From Burkholderiales bacterium (GTDB lineage: Bacteria; Pseudomonadota; Gammaproteobacteria; Burkholderiales; Casimicrobiaceae), in contig JANXNO010000464.1 in assembly GCA_025354075.1 (NCBI GenBank), positions 1 through 18,964 of the forward strand: a DNA stretch of 18,964 nucleotides. Reading direction: 5' to 3'. Positions 1-8,482 of the stretch are shown here, in pieces. The notes under the pieces are model-generated. The model was given only the letters and a program-made list of their open reading frames with translations. It had not been told where the DNA came from and searched no databases. Numbering within the stretch: the stretch's first letter is position 1; every line of letters begins with the position of its first letter. A program made the translations under genes and the position numbers.

Positions 1-2
1 GC

Positions 3-530
3 GACAAAAAATTGAAGGACGGCGACATCGTCAATATCGACGTGGCCATGATCGTCAACGGCTACTTCGGCGACACCAGCCGCATGTTCTACGTTGGCAA
101 GCCGTCCATCGCGGGCAAGCGTTTGACCGAGGCAACGTACGAGGCCATGTGGCGCGGCATTCGCGTCGTGAAGCCGGGTGCGACGCTCGGCGACGTCGGT
201 CATGCCATTCAGAGCTATGTGGAGCCGATGGGCTTCTCTGTGGTGCGCGAATTTTGCGGTCATGGCATCGGCAAAAAATATCATGAAGAGCCGCAGGTCT
301 TGCACTACGGCAAACCGGGCACTGGCATGCGGCTGCTGCCCGGCATGATGTTCACCATCGAGCCGATGATCAACGCGGGTCGTCCTGGCATTCGCACACT
401 TGCTGATGGCTGGACTGCGGTCACCGCCGACCACAGCTTGTCGGCGCAGTGGGAGCACACGATTCTGGTGACCGATACCGGCTATGAAGTCACTACCGTG
501 TCCGCTGGCACGCCTCCGCCGCCCGCGTAG
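3..530 (+). CDS. map: Methionine aminopeptidase type I, C-terminal part (5' end outside window)
   Basis: Removes the initiator methionine from nascent proteins in the cytoplasm. The reading frame is open to the window edge (Asp-Lys-Lys before the TTG at 12), so the true start lies upstream and about the first third of the usual ~265 residues is missing. All five dinuclear-metal ligands of the family can be seen: Asp in NIDV, Asp in FGDTS, His in FCGHGIG, Glu in TIEPM and Glu near the end in QWEHT. HGIGKKYHEEP and LLPGMMFTIEPM are family signatures. The gene ends in a short Pro-rich tail. glnD begins 11 bp downstream on the same strand, an arrangement common in betaproteobacteria that suggests cotranscription. 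The visible part is intact. Confidence 0.96.
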   Translation, partial: DKKLKDGDIVNIDVAMIVNGYFGDTSRMFYVGKPSIAGKRLTEATYEAMWRGIRVVKPGATLGDVGHAIQSYVEPMGFSVVREFCGHGIGKKYHEEPQVLHYGKPGTGMRLLPGMMFTIEPMINAGRPGIRTLADGWTAVTADHSLSAQWEHTILVTDTGYEVTTVSAGTPPPPA

Positions 531-541
531 CTTTTCGTCTT

Positions 542-3088
542 ATGTCCGCATCGCTCGCTGAACTGCGCCGAACCTACGAGGCGCACCGCACGCTGCTGTT
601 CGACGCGCTGCAATCAGTCGATCAAATCGATGCGGCGCTCAAGGCGCATGCGCTTGCCGTCGATGATGTGCTGATTCAGCAATGGCACAAACATGGCCTG
701 CATCAAACTCAAATTTCGCTGCTTGCGGTCGGTGGTTACGCGCGCTTTGAACTGTTCCCGCATTCCGATGTAGACATACTTTTGCTGCATAACGGCGTTG
801 ACGTGGCGTCGATTCCGGGCATCGAGAGCTTTCTCAGCGAGGCATGGGATCTCGGCTTTGAGGTGGGTCACAGCATGCGCAGCGTTGAGGAGTGCATCAC
901 GGAGGCGGAAGCCGACGTCACGGTGGCCACCTCGCTGCTTGAGCGTCGCTACATCGTGGGCGCCTTGGGCAACACCCATGCACTCGATCAACGCTGGCAA
1001 CAGGCGTTCGACGTGGAGCATTTCGTCAAAGCCAAGCGCTTCGAGCAGCAGCAGCGTTACGCCCGCTATGAAGACACGGCCTATAACCTTGAGCCCAACG
1101 TCAAGGAGAGTCCCGGCGGCTTGCGTGATGTGCAGGTGGTGCTGTGGCTCGCGCGGGCTATCAATGGCACATCAACGCTTGACGCAATGGTCGGTCAGGG
1201 GTTTTTGAACCGGCGGGAGTGCGACGCACTCACCCGTGCCTACGCACAGGTCAAATTTTTGCGTGCGCGCTTGCATTTGGTCGCAAATCGTCGCGAGGAT
1301 CGGCTTGTCTTCGAGCTGCAAAACAGCATGGCCCAGAGCCTGGGCGTGGTGGCGTCGGGGGGGTTGCGCGTCTCTGAAGTGCTGATGAAGCGCTACTACC
1401 AGTCGGCGCGCGAGTTACGACTGTTCAATGACATTTTGATCGATGCATTAACCAGCAATCGGAACGCGCCGAAGGTAGCGCTCGCAGGCACGCCGTTTGC
1501 GTCTTGCGATGGCAAGCTTGACCTGACCACGCGCGGATCCAACCTGTCGTCGCTTGAAATTTTGAAGGCGTTCCGGCTGCAATACCAGGATCGTGCGTAC
1601 TCAAGTTTTACGCCCGAGCTGCGGCGCGCCATCGTGCGCTCGGTGCAGGCATTTGCCGACGACACTTTTGATACTGATGCCTGTCGCTCGCTGTGTGTTG
1701 ATTTTTTGCGCAGCGGTCATGGCGTGTATCACGCCCTGAAAGCGATGAACGAGCTGGGCGTGTTGGGCAAACTGGTGCCGCCGTGGCAGCGCATCATCGG
1801 GCAGATGCAACACGACCTGTTCCACGTCTACACCGTGGATCAGCACATCTTGATGGTGTTGCGCAATATGCGACGTTTCGCTGATCCGGCGCATTCCCAT
1901 GAGTACCCGCTATGCAGCGAGCTGATGCAGGACTTCCCGCAGCGCGAGCTGCTGTATCTGGCCTGCATCTTTCATGACATCGCCAAAGGCCGCGGCGGCG
2001 ATCATTCACAACTGGGCATGCAGGACGCCAACACGTATTGCCAACAGCTCGGGCTGTTGCCCGAACACGTCGAGCTCGTCGCCTGGCTGGTCGAACACCA
2101 CCTCACCATGTCGAGCTTCGCGCAAAAACGCGATATTTCAGACCCCGCGGTGGTCAACGAATTTGCGCAACTGGTCGGCACTGAAAAGCGCTTGCTCGCG
2201 CTGTATCTGCTGACCGTGGCTGATATTCGCGGCACCAGCCCCAAAGTGTGGAACAACTGGAAAGCACGTCTACTGGAGCAACTGTTTCGCGCCACGCGCC
2301 GCGTGTTCACGGCATCCGGTGAGACCAGCGTGTTTGACGCACTGGCCGACCGATTGGTCGAAGCGCGCCGACTGCTCGCGCTCTACGCCATTGACGTTGA
2401 TCGCGCCGAAAAATTCTGGCGTAGCCTGGATTCGGTGTACCTGCAACGGCACAGCGCAGATGAGATCGCCTGGCACGCGCGAAACCTTTTCTTCCGCCTT
2501 GACACCGACAAACCTGTGGTGCGCACCCGGCTCATGCCATCGGGCGAAGGCCTGCAAATCATGGTCTACGTCAAAGACCGCGCGGAGTTATTTGCCCGTA
2601 CCATGAACGTGTTGGCGCGACTCAATTTCTCGGTGCTCGATGCGCGCGTTCACACCTCAAAAACCGGCTACGCGATTGACACTTTTACGGTGGTCAACCC
2701 AAGCTCCGCGAGCCTCGCCTATCGCGACGTCCGGCAACTGCTGGAACACGCCATCACGGAAGCGCTCACCCAAACGAGCCTCCTGACGACAACGCAATTG
2801 GGCAAGGCGACAAGGCAGCAGCGGCACTTCCCGATTGCCCCGACCATTGAAATCACTGGCGACGAGCAAGGTCAGCGTTTCGTGCTCGAAATCGTCGCTG
2901 CTGATCGTACCGGACTGCTCGCGCGCATCGCAGAGGTGCTGTCCAACCGCAGCGTCGCCATTCAAACCGCACGTATCAACACGCTCGGCGCGCGGGCCGA
3001 AGATGTGTTTGTGGTGTCCGGCGGACGACTCGCCGAAGAATCCACGCGCATCGCGCTGGAGACGGAGCTGGCCGAGGCGATCGCCTGA
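542..3088 (+). CDS. glnD: Bifunctional [protein-PII] uridylyltransferase / uridylyl-removing enzyme GlnD
   Basis: This is the cytoplasmic nitrogen sensor: it uridylylates PII proteins (GlnB/GlnK) when glutamine is low and removes UMP when glutamine is high, which controls glutamine synthetase and NtrBC. At 848 residues it has the full family length. Domains in order are the nucleotidyltransferase, with GG at about 64-65 and the DxD pair in SDVDIL at about 76-78; the GlnD PII-uridylyltransferase linker, with NVKESPGGLRDVQ; the HD phosphohydrolase domain with HD at 478-479 (FHDIAKGRGGDHS), which carries the uridylyl-removing activity; and two C-terminal ACT domains for glutamine sensing, from about 671 and 780. 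The ATG at 542 gives the expected N-terminus. No strong Shine-Dalgarno is seen, so coupling to map is likely. No lesion is visible. Confidence 0.97.
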   Translation: MSASLAELRRTYEAHRTLLFDALQSVDQIDAALKAHALAVDDVLIQQWHKHGLHQTQISLLAVGGYARFELFPHSDVDILLLHNGVDVASIPGIESFLSEAWDLGFEVGHSMRSVEECITEAEADVTVATSLLERRYIVGALGNTHALDQRWQQAFDVEHFVKAKRFEQQQRYARYEDTAYNLEPNVKESPGGLRDVQVVLWLARAINGTSTLDAMVGQGFLNRRECDALTRAYAQVKFLRARLHLVANRREDRLVFELQNSMAQSLGVVASGGLRVSEVLMKRYYQSARELRLFNDILIDALTSNRNAPKVALAGTPFASCDGKLDLTTRGSNLSSLEILKAFRLQYQDRAYSSFTPELRRAIVRSVQAFADDTFDTDACRSLCVDFLRSGHGVYHALKAMNELGVLGKLVPPWQRIIGQMQHDLFHVYTVDQHILMVLRNMRRFADPAHSHEYPLCSELMQDFPQRELLYLACIFHDIAKGRGGDHSQLGMQDANTYCQQLGLLPEHVELVAWLVEHHLTMSSFAQKRDISDPAVVNEFAQLVGTEKRLLALYLLTVADIRGTSPKVWNNWKARLLEQLFRATRRVFTASGETSVFDALADRLVEARRLLALYAIDVDRAEKFWRSLDSVYLQRHSADEIAWHARNLFFRLDTDKPVVRTRLMPSGEGLQIMVYVKDRAELFARTMNVLARLNFSVLDARVHTSKTGYAIDTFTVVNPSSASLAYRDVRQLLEHAITEALTQTSLLTTTQLGKATRQQRHFPIAPTIEITGDEQGQRFVLEIVAADRTGLLARIAEVLSNRSVAIQTARINTLGARAEDVFVVSGGRLAEESTRIALETELAEAIA

Positions 3089-3098
3089 TTGATCGCCA

Positions 3099-3114
3099 GC
3101 AGCGCTTGCGCTGC
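3099..3114. repeat. Inverted repeat just after glnD
   Basis: gcagcgc-tt-gcgctgc is a perfect inverted repeat starting 11 bp after the glnD stop. As RNA it could form a six-pair stem with a four-base loop. No T-run follows, so it is not a standard intrinsic terminator, though it could protect or pause the 3' end of the map-glnD transcript. The core gcgcttgcgc recurs in a longer palindrome at 13167-13180. Confidence 0.45.
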
Positions 3115-3120
3115 ATTCAC

Positions 3121-3158
3121 TGGCAGCTTTTTGCTGAACTGGCAGCTTTTTGCTGAAA
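3121..3158. repeat. Two tandem copies of a 19-bp unit, each a small hairpin
   Basis: The unit tggcagctttttgctgaac occurs at 3121-3139 and again at 3140-3158, where only the last base differs. Each copy contains cagc-ttttt-gctg, a four-pair stem around a five-T loop. The pair sits between glnD and the insertion-sequence remnant. It could be a duplication made near the IS insertion point, a remnant of the IS end, or a local array of small hairpins. Its function is unknown. Confidence 0.8.
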
Positions 3159-3241
3159 TTGTTATTTCATAAGGGCTAACGGACTGTTATTCCTATAAGT
3201 CGACACTTGATTAGCAAGCTGTCTCAGGCAGGGTTGATTGT

Positions 3242-3265
3242 GTAGCTGTATATGAATACAGTTAC
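3242..3265. repeat. Inverted repeat upstream of the transposase start
   Basis: gtagctgtat (3242-3251) and atacagttac (3256-3265) are complementary at nine of ten positions around a four-base spacer. It lies 25 bp upstream of the transposase ATG, so it may be part of the IS leader: a transposase-binding or transcript-folding element, or part of the promoter region. The IS terminal inverted repeat itself could not be located with confidence. Confidence 0.5.
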
Positions 3266-3290
3266 GCTTTTCAAGTAATGGAGCCGCGCC

Positions 3291-3881
3291 ATGGCCATGA
3301 ACCGCATCCAGTTCCAACCCGGACTCTCGCTAGCGGAGTTTCTGCGTGACTACGGGGCTGAGGCACAGTGCGAAGCGCCGTTGTAGCGGCACGCTGGCCC
3401 AACGGCTTTGTCTGTGATCGCTGTCAGTGCACTCGCTTTAGCCCGACGCACAATGGTCGCAGACTCTGGCAATGCAAAGACTGCGGCTACCAGAGCTCCT
3501 CGATTGTCGGCAGCGTCATGGAGCACACCAAATTGCCGCTCACCACGTGGTTTCTGGCGATGCACTGGATGACACAAAGCAAGGGCGGCATTGGAGCACT
3601 CCCGCGGATGCGTTACTTGGGGGTGAGCTATCCGACCGCATGGCTGATTCGCCACAAGCTCATGCAAGTGATGTTTGAACGTGAGCAGGCCACGGTCTTG
3701 TCTGGGCGCATCGAGATTGATGATGCCTTCCTGGGCGGCGAGCACCCCGGTCGTCAAGGCCGGGGTGGCAACAAGGTGCCCTTCGTGGCCGCCGTTGAGA
3801 CGGATCTGAAAGGTCGTCCGCAGATCGTGCGCTTTGACCGGGTGGACAACCACGGCATCAAATCCATCCAGCAGTGGGCGG
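3291..3881 (+). pseudogene. IS1595-family (ISXO2-like) transposase, frameshifted and 3'-truncated
   Basis: The ATG at 3291 encodes MAMNRIQFQPGLSLAEFLRD, the usual N-terminus of these transposases, but the frame stops at a TAG at 3384-3386. The continuation (VVAARWPNGFVC) lies in another frame from about 3377. One missing base in the gcgccg stretch near 3375-3380 explains this. The second part shows the Zn-ribbon (CDRC at one end, CKDCGY at the other) and the start of the DDE domain with the first catalytic Asp in IEIDDAFLGGE. The protein breaks off after SIQQWA near 3881, so the later catalytic Asp/Glu region and the right IS end are absent. It cannot encode an active enzyme. The reading frame runs on into a different gene. 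Confidence 0.88.
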
Positions 3882-5428
3882 CCATGGCCATTGCGCCACT
3901 TGCCAATGGCAAAGCGCTGGTCGGTGGTTTTTTCGGCTTGATCGAAAACACGCCGCGCGGCATGTTGGTGTGGCTCAACAGCGATGGCACGGTTGACGCC
4001 TCCTTCGCCACTGCGACGAATGCAAATTCGTCGGCAGGCGCAATTGCCCAGCTCGCGGCAGACAAACCACTGGTTGGCGGCAGCTTCACGCAAGTCGGCA
4101 CGCCAACTCCGCTGGTCAACCACTCACGCCTGGTGCGGCTCAACGCGGATGGCACGCTTGACGCCACGTTCGTTGGCCCCACCGCGCTCAATGGATCGGT
4201 CTCCGCATTGCGACCACTTGGCGACGGCCGCGCCTATGTCTCAGGCACCTTCGCATCGATCAAACTCACGGCTAGCTCAGCCAGCAACCCCGCCTATCGC
4301 CACGTCGTGCGGTTAGACCCGACCGGCGCACTTGAGACTGCTTTTTCTGCGGGAACGGCGGGCGCTTCGATGCTTTATGCGACCGCAACACCGAATTCGG
4401 CGTTGCCCAGCTCGGTCGTTGTCATGGCGACATTCAGCAACGACGCGTCGCTGTTTGTGGCCGGAAATTTTCATTCATTTGCAGGCGCGCCACACGGCAA
4501 TTTTGCGCGCTTGAACGCAATAAAAATTGCCACGGCGACGGCGATCGTGTCGCACGGCTCTGTAGTGAGCTAAGTGGGCTCGTCGTATACCGTCACCTAC
4601 GCGGTGTCTCACGCATCCGCCGGCTCTGCCGCGCCCTCGGGCAGCGTAACGGTGAGCGACGGCAGCAATAGCTGCGTCGGCACGCTGCCTGCACTGAGCT
4701 GCAATCTGCCGAGCACGGCGGCGGCGACGGTCAGCCTGCCCGCGAGCTACGCCGGGGACTCCACTTACAACGCCAGCGTGTTGCCCTCGATCCTGCACGA
4801 CATCGCACCGGCCGGTCAGGTCGGCAGCATCACCGTGACCGTCGCTGGCAGCGGCAGTGGCGCCGTGCTCACCGGCGACGGTCGCATTGCCTGCGGCGCG
4901 ACGTCTAGCAGCCTCTACGCGAACACGACCGTGGTCACGCTGAACGCAGTGCCAGCGGTTGGACAGGTGTTCGGGGGATGGCTCGGCGCGTGTAGCGGCG
5001 TTGATCCGTGCGTTGTCACAGTGAACGGTGCCAGCGCCGTGTCGGCAACATTTGCACCGGCCTCCCCGGCGCTCAACTTCGACATTGACGGCAACGGAAG
5101 TGCCCGCGCGCTGACCGACGGACTGCTCGTAGTACGCTATCTGCTCAGCCTCTCCGGTTCCGCACTGACCACCAGTGCCATCGCCGCCGGCATACCCGCC
5201 GCGACGCGCACGCTGCCAGCAGATGTGCTCATCCGTCTGAACAATCTGCGTCCGATGCTAGACATTGATGGCAACGGACAAGTGGACGCCGTGACCGATG
5301 GCGTATTGCTACTCCGCTATCTGATCAATGTACGCTGCAATGCGCTGACGCTAAACGCAGTGGGCACAACACCACGACGACCCGCTGCTGCTGCCATGGA
5401 GGACTACATTCAGGCGCATTTGCTGTAA
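3882..5428 (+). pseudogene. Delta-60-repeat / Ig-like / dockerin-like surface protein, 5'-truncated with internal stop
   Basis: This is the C-terminal part of a large, probably secreted or surface protein. About four delta-60 (DUF5122) beta-propeller repeats come first, marked by LVGGFF, LNSDGTVDASF, LVGGSFTQVG, LNADGTLDATF and VAGNFHSFAG. A bacterial Ig-like domain follows (SYTVTYAVS, GSVTVSDG, SCVGTL), then an InlB-B-repeat-like domain (VFGGWLGACSG, VSATFAP). Two dockerin-type calcium loops of the form DIDGNG...TDGLLVVRYL and DIDGNG...TDGVLLLRYL close the protein. The signal peptide and earlier repeats are lost where the transposase joins. A TAA at 4571-4573 interrupts the Ig-like domain, and the same frame reopens at once and runs to 5428. 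Cohesin-type partners are not known for such proteins here, so the dockerin label is by motif only. Confidence 0.85.
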
Positions 5429-5754
5429 GGATTGAGCGACGCTTTTCACACAAAACCTCGGCCGAAGTGTCGACACATAGTCATTAGAACGTTGCGAAAA
5501 TTCAGAGATCTGTTTTCTGATCACTGCACCCTCGTGCAGTTGCAAATTGACTAACAACTTTTTACGTAAAAGCCCATGCAAGCTGGGCCTGGGTTGAATT
5601 TAGCTCGTAACTCGAGTTTGGCACGAATGGCGCTCATGCCCAATCCGAATCAGGCGTTTACTCAAAAGCTATCGGCTAAAATTGCTCTGTCATCGCACGA
5701 TCCACATGGCCGCTTTTTCTTAGCCTCTTGCTAGTTCAAGGCCGCCGTTGTGCG
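5429..5754. other. Intergenic region between the surface-protein remnant and def
   Basis: No credible gene is seen on either strand. A perfect seven-pair inverted repeat, actgcac-cctc-gtgcagt, lies at 5523-5540, and a weak five-pair one (gccca/tgggc) at 5572-5588. Neither is followed directly by a T-run. The region is more AT-rich than the flanking genes. It separates convergent units, the + surface-protein remnant and the - mtnP-def pair, so the hairpins may help end transcription. Confidence 0.5.
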
Positions 5755-6288
5755 CTACGCCACCACCGCCGGAAACAGCACATCCGTGAAGCCGAATTTA
5801 GTCATATCTTCGATGCGCCTTGGATACAGCACGCCCTCGAGATGATCGACTTCGTGCTGCACGACTCGTGCATGAAAGCCGTCGACCACGCGCACAAACC
5901 CGGCGCCAGCGGCGTCGCGTCCTGAATAGCGCAGGTGTTCGAAGCGCGGCACCTCGCCACGGAGTCCTGGCACCGACAGGCAGCCTTCCCAGCCTGCGCT
6001 GCGCTCGTTGTCAAGCGGTTCGAGCAGCGGATTGCAGAGCACGGTGAACGCGATTTCGGGAGCATCCGGGTAGCGTGGGTTGACGCCCGTGCCGCCAAAA
6101 ATCACCACGCGCAAATCAACGCCAATCTGCGGCGCGGCGATGCCAGCTCCGTTGGCGTCTTTCATGGTGTCGAGCAAGTCAGCAATCAGGCTGTCCATTT
6201 CGGCGCTGCCGAACAGGGTCTCGGGCACCGGCTGAGCGACACGCAAGAGGCGATCATCGCCCATGCGCAATAGTTCGCGAACGGCCAT
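5755..6288 (-). CDS. def: Peptide deformylase
   Basis: A cytoplasmic metalloenzyme that removes the formyl group from N-formylmethionine of new proteins, the step before methionine aminopeptidase. At 177 residues it has the usual length. All three family motifs are present: [10 protein letters not shown] (47-56), EGCLSVPG (101-108) with metal ligand Cys103, and QHEVDHLEG (144-152) with metal ligands His145 and His149 and catalytic Glu146. It lies two bases downstream of the mtnP stop on the same strand, so the two are very likely cotranscribed. This is not the classic def-fmt arrangement, so it may be one of two deformylase genes in the genome. That is inference. Confidence 0.95.
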   Translation of the reverse strand: MAVRELLRMGDDRLLRVAQPVPETLFGSAEMDSLIADLLDTMKDANGAGIAAPQIGVDLRVVIFGGTGVNPRYPDAPEIAFTVLCNPLLEPLDNERSAGWEGCLSVPGLRGEVPRFEHLRYSGRDAAGAGFVRVVDGFHARVVQHEVDHLEGVLYPRRIEDMTKFGFTDVLFPAVVA

Positions 6289-6290
6289 GA

Positions 6291-7043
6291 CTAGCTCGCG
6301 ACCCGGAACGACCCGGCAAGCGTGGCGATGATGTTTTGCACCCGACCGATGCTCTCGTCAAGCGTGCTGTCGATGGCGTCGTGCGAGATGGCAGTGGTGC
6401 TATTGCCGCAGCCTGCGGCCCAGTTGGACACCACGCACAGGTGGGCATAACGCAGTGATAGCTCGCGGGCCAGTGCGGCTTCAGGCATGCCGGTCATGCC
6501 GACCAGCGTTGCGCCATCGCGTGCCATACGTGTGATTTCGGCGGCGGTTTCCAGTCGGGGACCTTGCGTTGCACCGTAAACACCGGCGGCCACAATCGAT
6601 TCGCCCGCTGCAGTCGCTGCGTTCAGGATGGCTGCGCGCAGCGTGTCGCTGTACGGTTGGGTGAAATCGACATGCACCACGGTGCGGTCACTGCCGTCAC
6701 AAAACGTGTGCTCGCGACCATAGGTGTAATCGATGATTTGATCGGGTGCCGCAATCACCCCGGGCCCGGCATTGCCAGCAATGCCACCCACCGCTGCCAC
6801 CGCCAGAATGTCCGTTGCCCCGGCCTGCCGCAGCGCCCACACGTTGGCGCGATAGTTGATACGGTGCGGCGCCAGGATATGCCCGGGGCCATGACGCGCT
6901 AAAAAAAGCACCGGGGCATCGTTCATTTGCCCAAAAATGAGTGGGCCCGACGGCTCACCGAATGGGGTTCGCGCGATTTCCCGGCGAATCACTTTCATCT
7001 GACCAAGGCCTGCGAGGCCGCTGCCTCCAATTACCGCCAACAT
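6291..7043 (-). CDS. S-methyl-5'-thioinosine phosphorylase (MTAP/PNP family)
   Basis: A purine nucleoside phosphorylase of the MTAP group, 250 residues, acting in purine and methionine salvage by phosphorolysis of the nucleoside to base plus (methylthio)ribose-1-phosphate. The family signatures are IGGSG (5-9), [10 protein letters not shown] (25-34), [20 protein letters not shown] (50-69), the PDQIIDYT region and [12 protein letters not shown] (183-194). Where human MTAP has two Asp residues that select 6-aminopurines, this protein has SNWAAG with Asn207 and Ala209, as expected for 6-oxopurine substrates. I therefore favour methylthioinosine over methylthioadenosine; a general PNP role is not excluded. 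The start ATG at 7043 gives the canonical N-terminus. It is first in a pair with def and divergent from pilU. Confidence 0.85.
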   Translation of the reverse strand: MLAVIGGSGLAGLGQMKVIRREIARTPFGEPSGPLIFGQMNDAPVLFLARHGPGHILAPHRINYRANVWALRQAGATDILAVAAVGGIAGNAGPGVIAAPDQIIDYTYGREHTFCDGSDRTVVHVDFTQPYSDTLRAAILNAATAAGESIVAAGVYGATQGPRLETAAEITRMARDGATLVGMTGMPEAALARELSLRYAHLCVVSNWAAGCGNSTTAISHDAIDSTLDESIGRVQNIIATLAGSFRVAS

Positions 7044-7076
7044 TTTGCCGCCAACATAACTTACCCATCACCTTGC

Positions 7077-7105
7077 TTGAGGACGCCTCTGTAAAGCGCT
7101 ATTCT
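7077..7105 (+). promoter_or_regulatory. Candidate sigma-70 promoter for pilU
   Basis: TTGAGG (7077-7082) and TATTCT (7100-7105) are separated by exactly 17 bp. Each matches four of six consensus bases. The start codon of pilU is at 7153, which leaves a leader of about 40 bases with AGGA at 7139-7142 as a slightly distant ribosome site. Assigned by eye only. Confidence 0.4.
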
Positions 7106-7152
7106 CGCAGTATTACTGTCCGCATTCGCAGGGCAGCCAGGAATATTGAACG

Positions 7153-8292
7153 ATGTATTTAACCCGACTGCTGCAGTTAATGTCCGAGCGCGAAGCCTCA
7201 GATTTGTTTATCTCCGCCGGGGCGCCGATCCATCTGAAGATCAACAACGACACGCTGCCGGTCAGCACGCAAATTATCGACGCCGAAACCGCGCAAAAAA
7301 TTGCCTATGAGGTGATGAGCGAAGACGAGATCATGCGCTTCGAACGCGACTGGGAGATGAACCTCTCCCATATCGAACCTGAATACGGCAATTTTCGTAT
7401 CAACGTGATGCGTCAGCGCGGCAGCGTCTCCATGGTGGTGCGCTATATCCGCAGCAGTGTGCCGTCGTTTGCCACGCTGAACCTGCCGCCAGTGCTGCTT
7501 GACCTGGCGCTGGCGCGGCGCGGACTGATCCTAGTGGTGGGCTCGACCGGCTCCGGCAAGTCGACCACGCTGGCCTCGATGATTGACCATCGAAATACCA
7601 ACACTACCGGTCATATCCTGACCGTCGAAGACCCCATCGAATATCTTGTGCGACACAAGCGCTGCGTAGTCAACCAGCGCGAAGTCGGACACGACACCAA
7701 GAGCTATGAGAACGCCCTGGCCAACGCGCTGCGCGAAGCGCCTGATTTGCTGCTGATTGGCGAGGTGCGTGACCGCTCGACCATGCAACACGCCCTGACC
7801 CACGCGCTCACCGGTAATCTTTGCCTGACCACGCTGCACGCCACCAACAGCTACCACGCACTGTCGCGCATCATCAACATGTACCCGCAGGACGCGCGCG
7901 CAGGTCTGTTGGCAGATTTGTCTTACGGCCTCAATGCCATCATTGGGCAACGTCTGGTGAAAACAAAGAACGGCAATTTGCAGCCAGCCGTTGAGGTGCT
8001 GATCAACACCAAGCTGATTTCAGAAATGATTGCCACCGGCGAAATGCACAAAATTAAAGAGGCGATGGAGCAGAGTTTGACGCCCGGATCCTGTACCTTT
8101 GAGCAAGCACTTGGCAAAATGTATTTGGATGGTGTGATGACCTACGAAGACGCGCTGGCTGCCGCCGATTCACCGACAAACCTTGCGTGGCTCATTAACC
8201 AATCGCAGCAAACCCAGCAGCACAGCGGCGCTCGTGGCAAACCACAATCGAGCGCCAATTTTGAAGACTTTGAAATAACGAAACAAGCCTGA
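7153..8292 (+). CDS. pilU: Type IV pilus twitching motility ATPase PilU
   Basis: An inner-membrane-associated hexameric ATPase of the PilT/PilU family that supports pilus retraction together with PilT. It has 379 residues, typical of PilU and longer than PilT. An N-terminal PAS-like domain comes first (EREASDLFISAGAPIHLKIN). The RecA-like core follows, with Walker A GSTGSGKST at 130-138, the Asp box VEDPIE, Walker B LLLIGEVRD and the His box LTTLHATN. The C-terminal tail, including SSANFEDFEI, is a PilU-type extension absent from PilT. pilT, normally directly upstream in many betaproteobacteria, is not next to it here; mtnP lies divergently instead. prmB follows 190 bp downstream. Confidence 0.92.
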   Translation: MYLTRLLQLMSEREASDLFISAGAPIHLKINNDTLPVSTQIIDAETAQKIAYEVMSEDEIMRFERDWEMNLSHIEPEYGNFRINVMRQRGSVSMVVRYIRSSVPSFATLNLPPVLLDLALARRGLILVVGSTGSGKSTTLASMIDHRNTNTTGHILTVEDPIEYLVRHKRCVVNQREVGHDTKSYENALANALREAPDLLLIGEVRDRSTMQHALTHALTGNLCLTTLHATNSYHALSRIINMYPQDARAGLLADLSYGLNAIIGQRLVKTKNGNLQPAVEVLINTKLISEMIATGEMHKIKEAMEQSLTPGSCTFEQALGKMYLDGVMTYEDALAAADSPTNLAWLINQSQQTQQHSGARGKPQSSANFEDFEITKQA

Positions 8293-8482
8293 CAGCACAC
8301 CAACGATTTCGGCGGTGCACGACACGCGCGCCGCACCTGACTGGAACCTTTCACGCTCGAGCATGACCGAATCAGTCTATTGAAATCATCTTCGACCTCG
8401 CCAGTCCCACGCCTTACTCTCACTGATTAATGACTGCCCCTTTGAAACATTACACGGACTTTATGATCGTGCGTTTGCACCC

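Noticed and set aside
3350..4123. Long - strand frame opposite the transposase
   Set aside because: It is the complement of a recognisable coding sequence and has no motif of its own.
3368..4573. Treating the 401-codon fused frame as one functional protein
   Set aside because: The GTG start lies inside the transposase coding region and has no ribosome site. Domains from two unrelated families are cut at the join, and the true transposase start is in another frame.
5523..5540. The seven-pair inverted repeat as an intrinsic terminator
   Set aside because: No T-run follows directly on either strand. Noted as a hairpin only.
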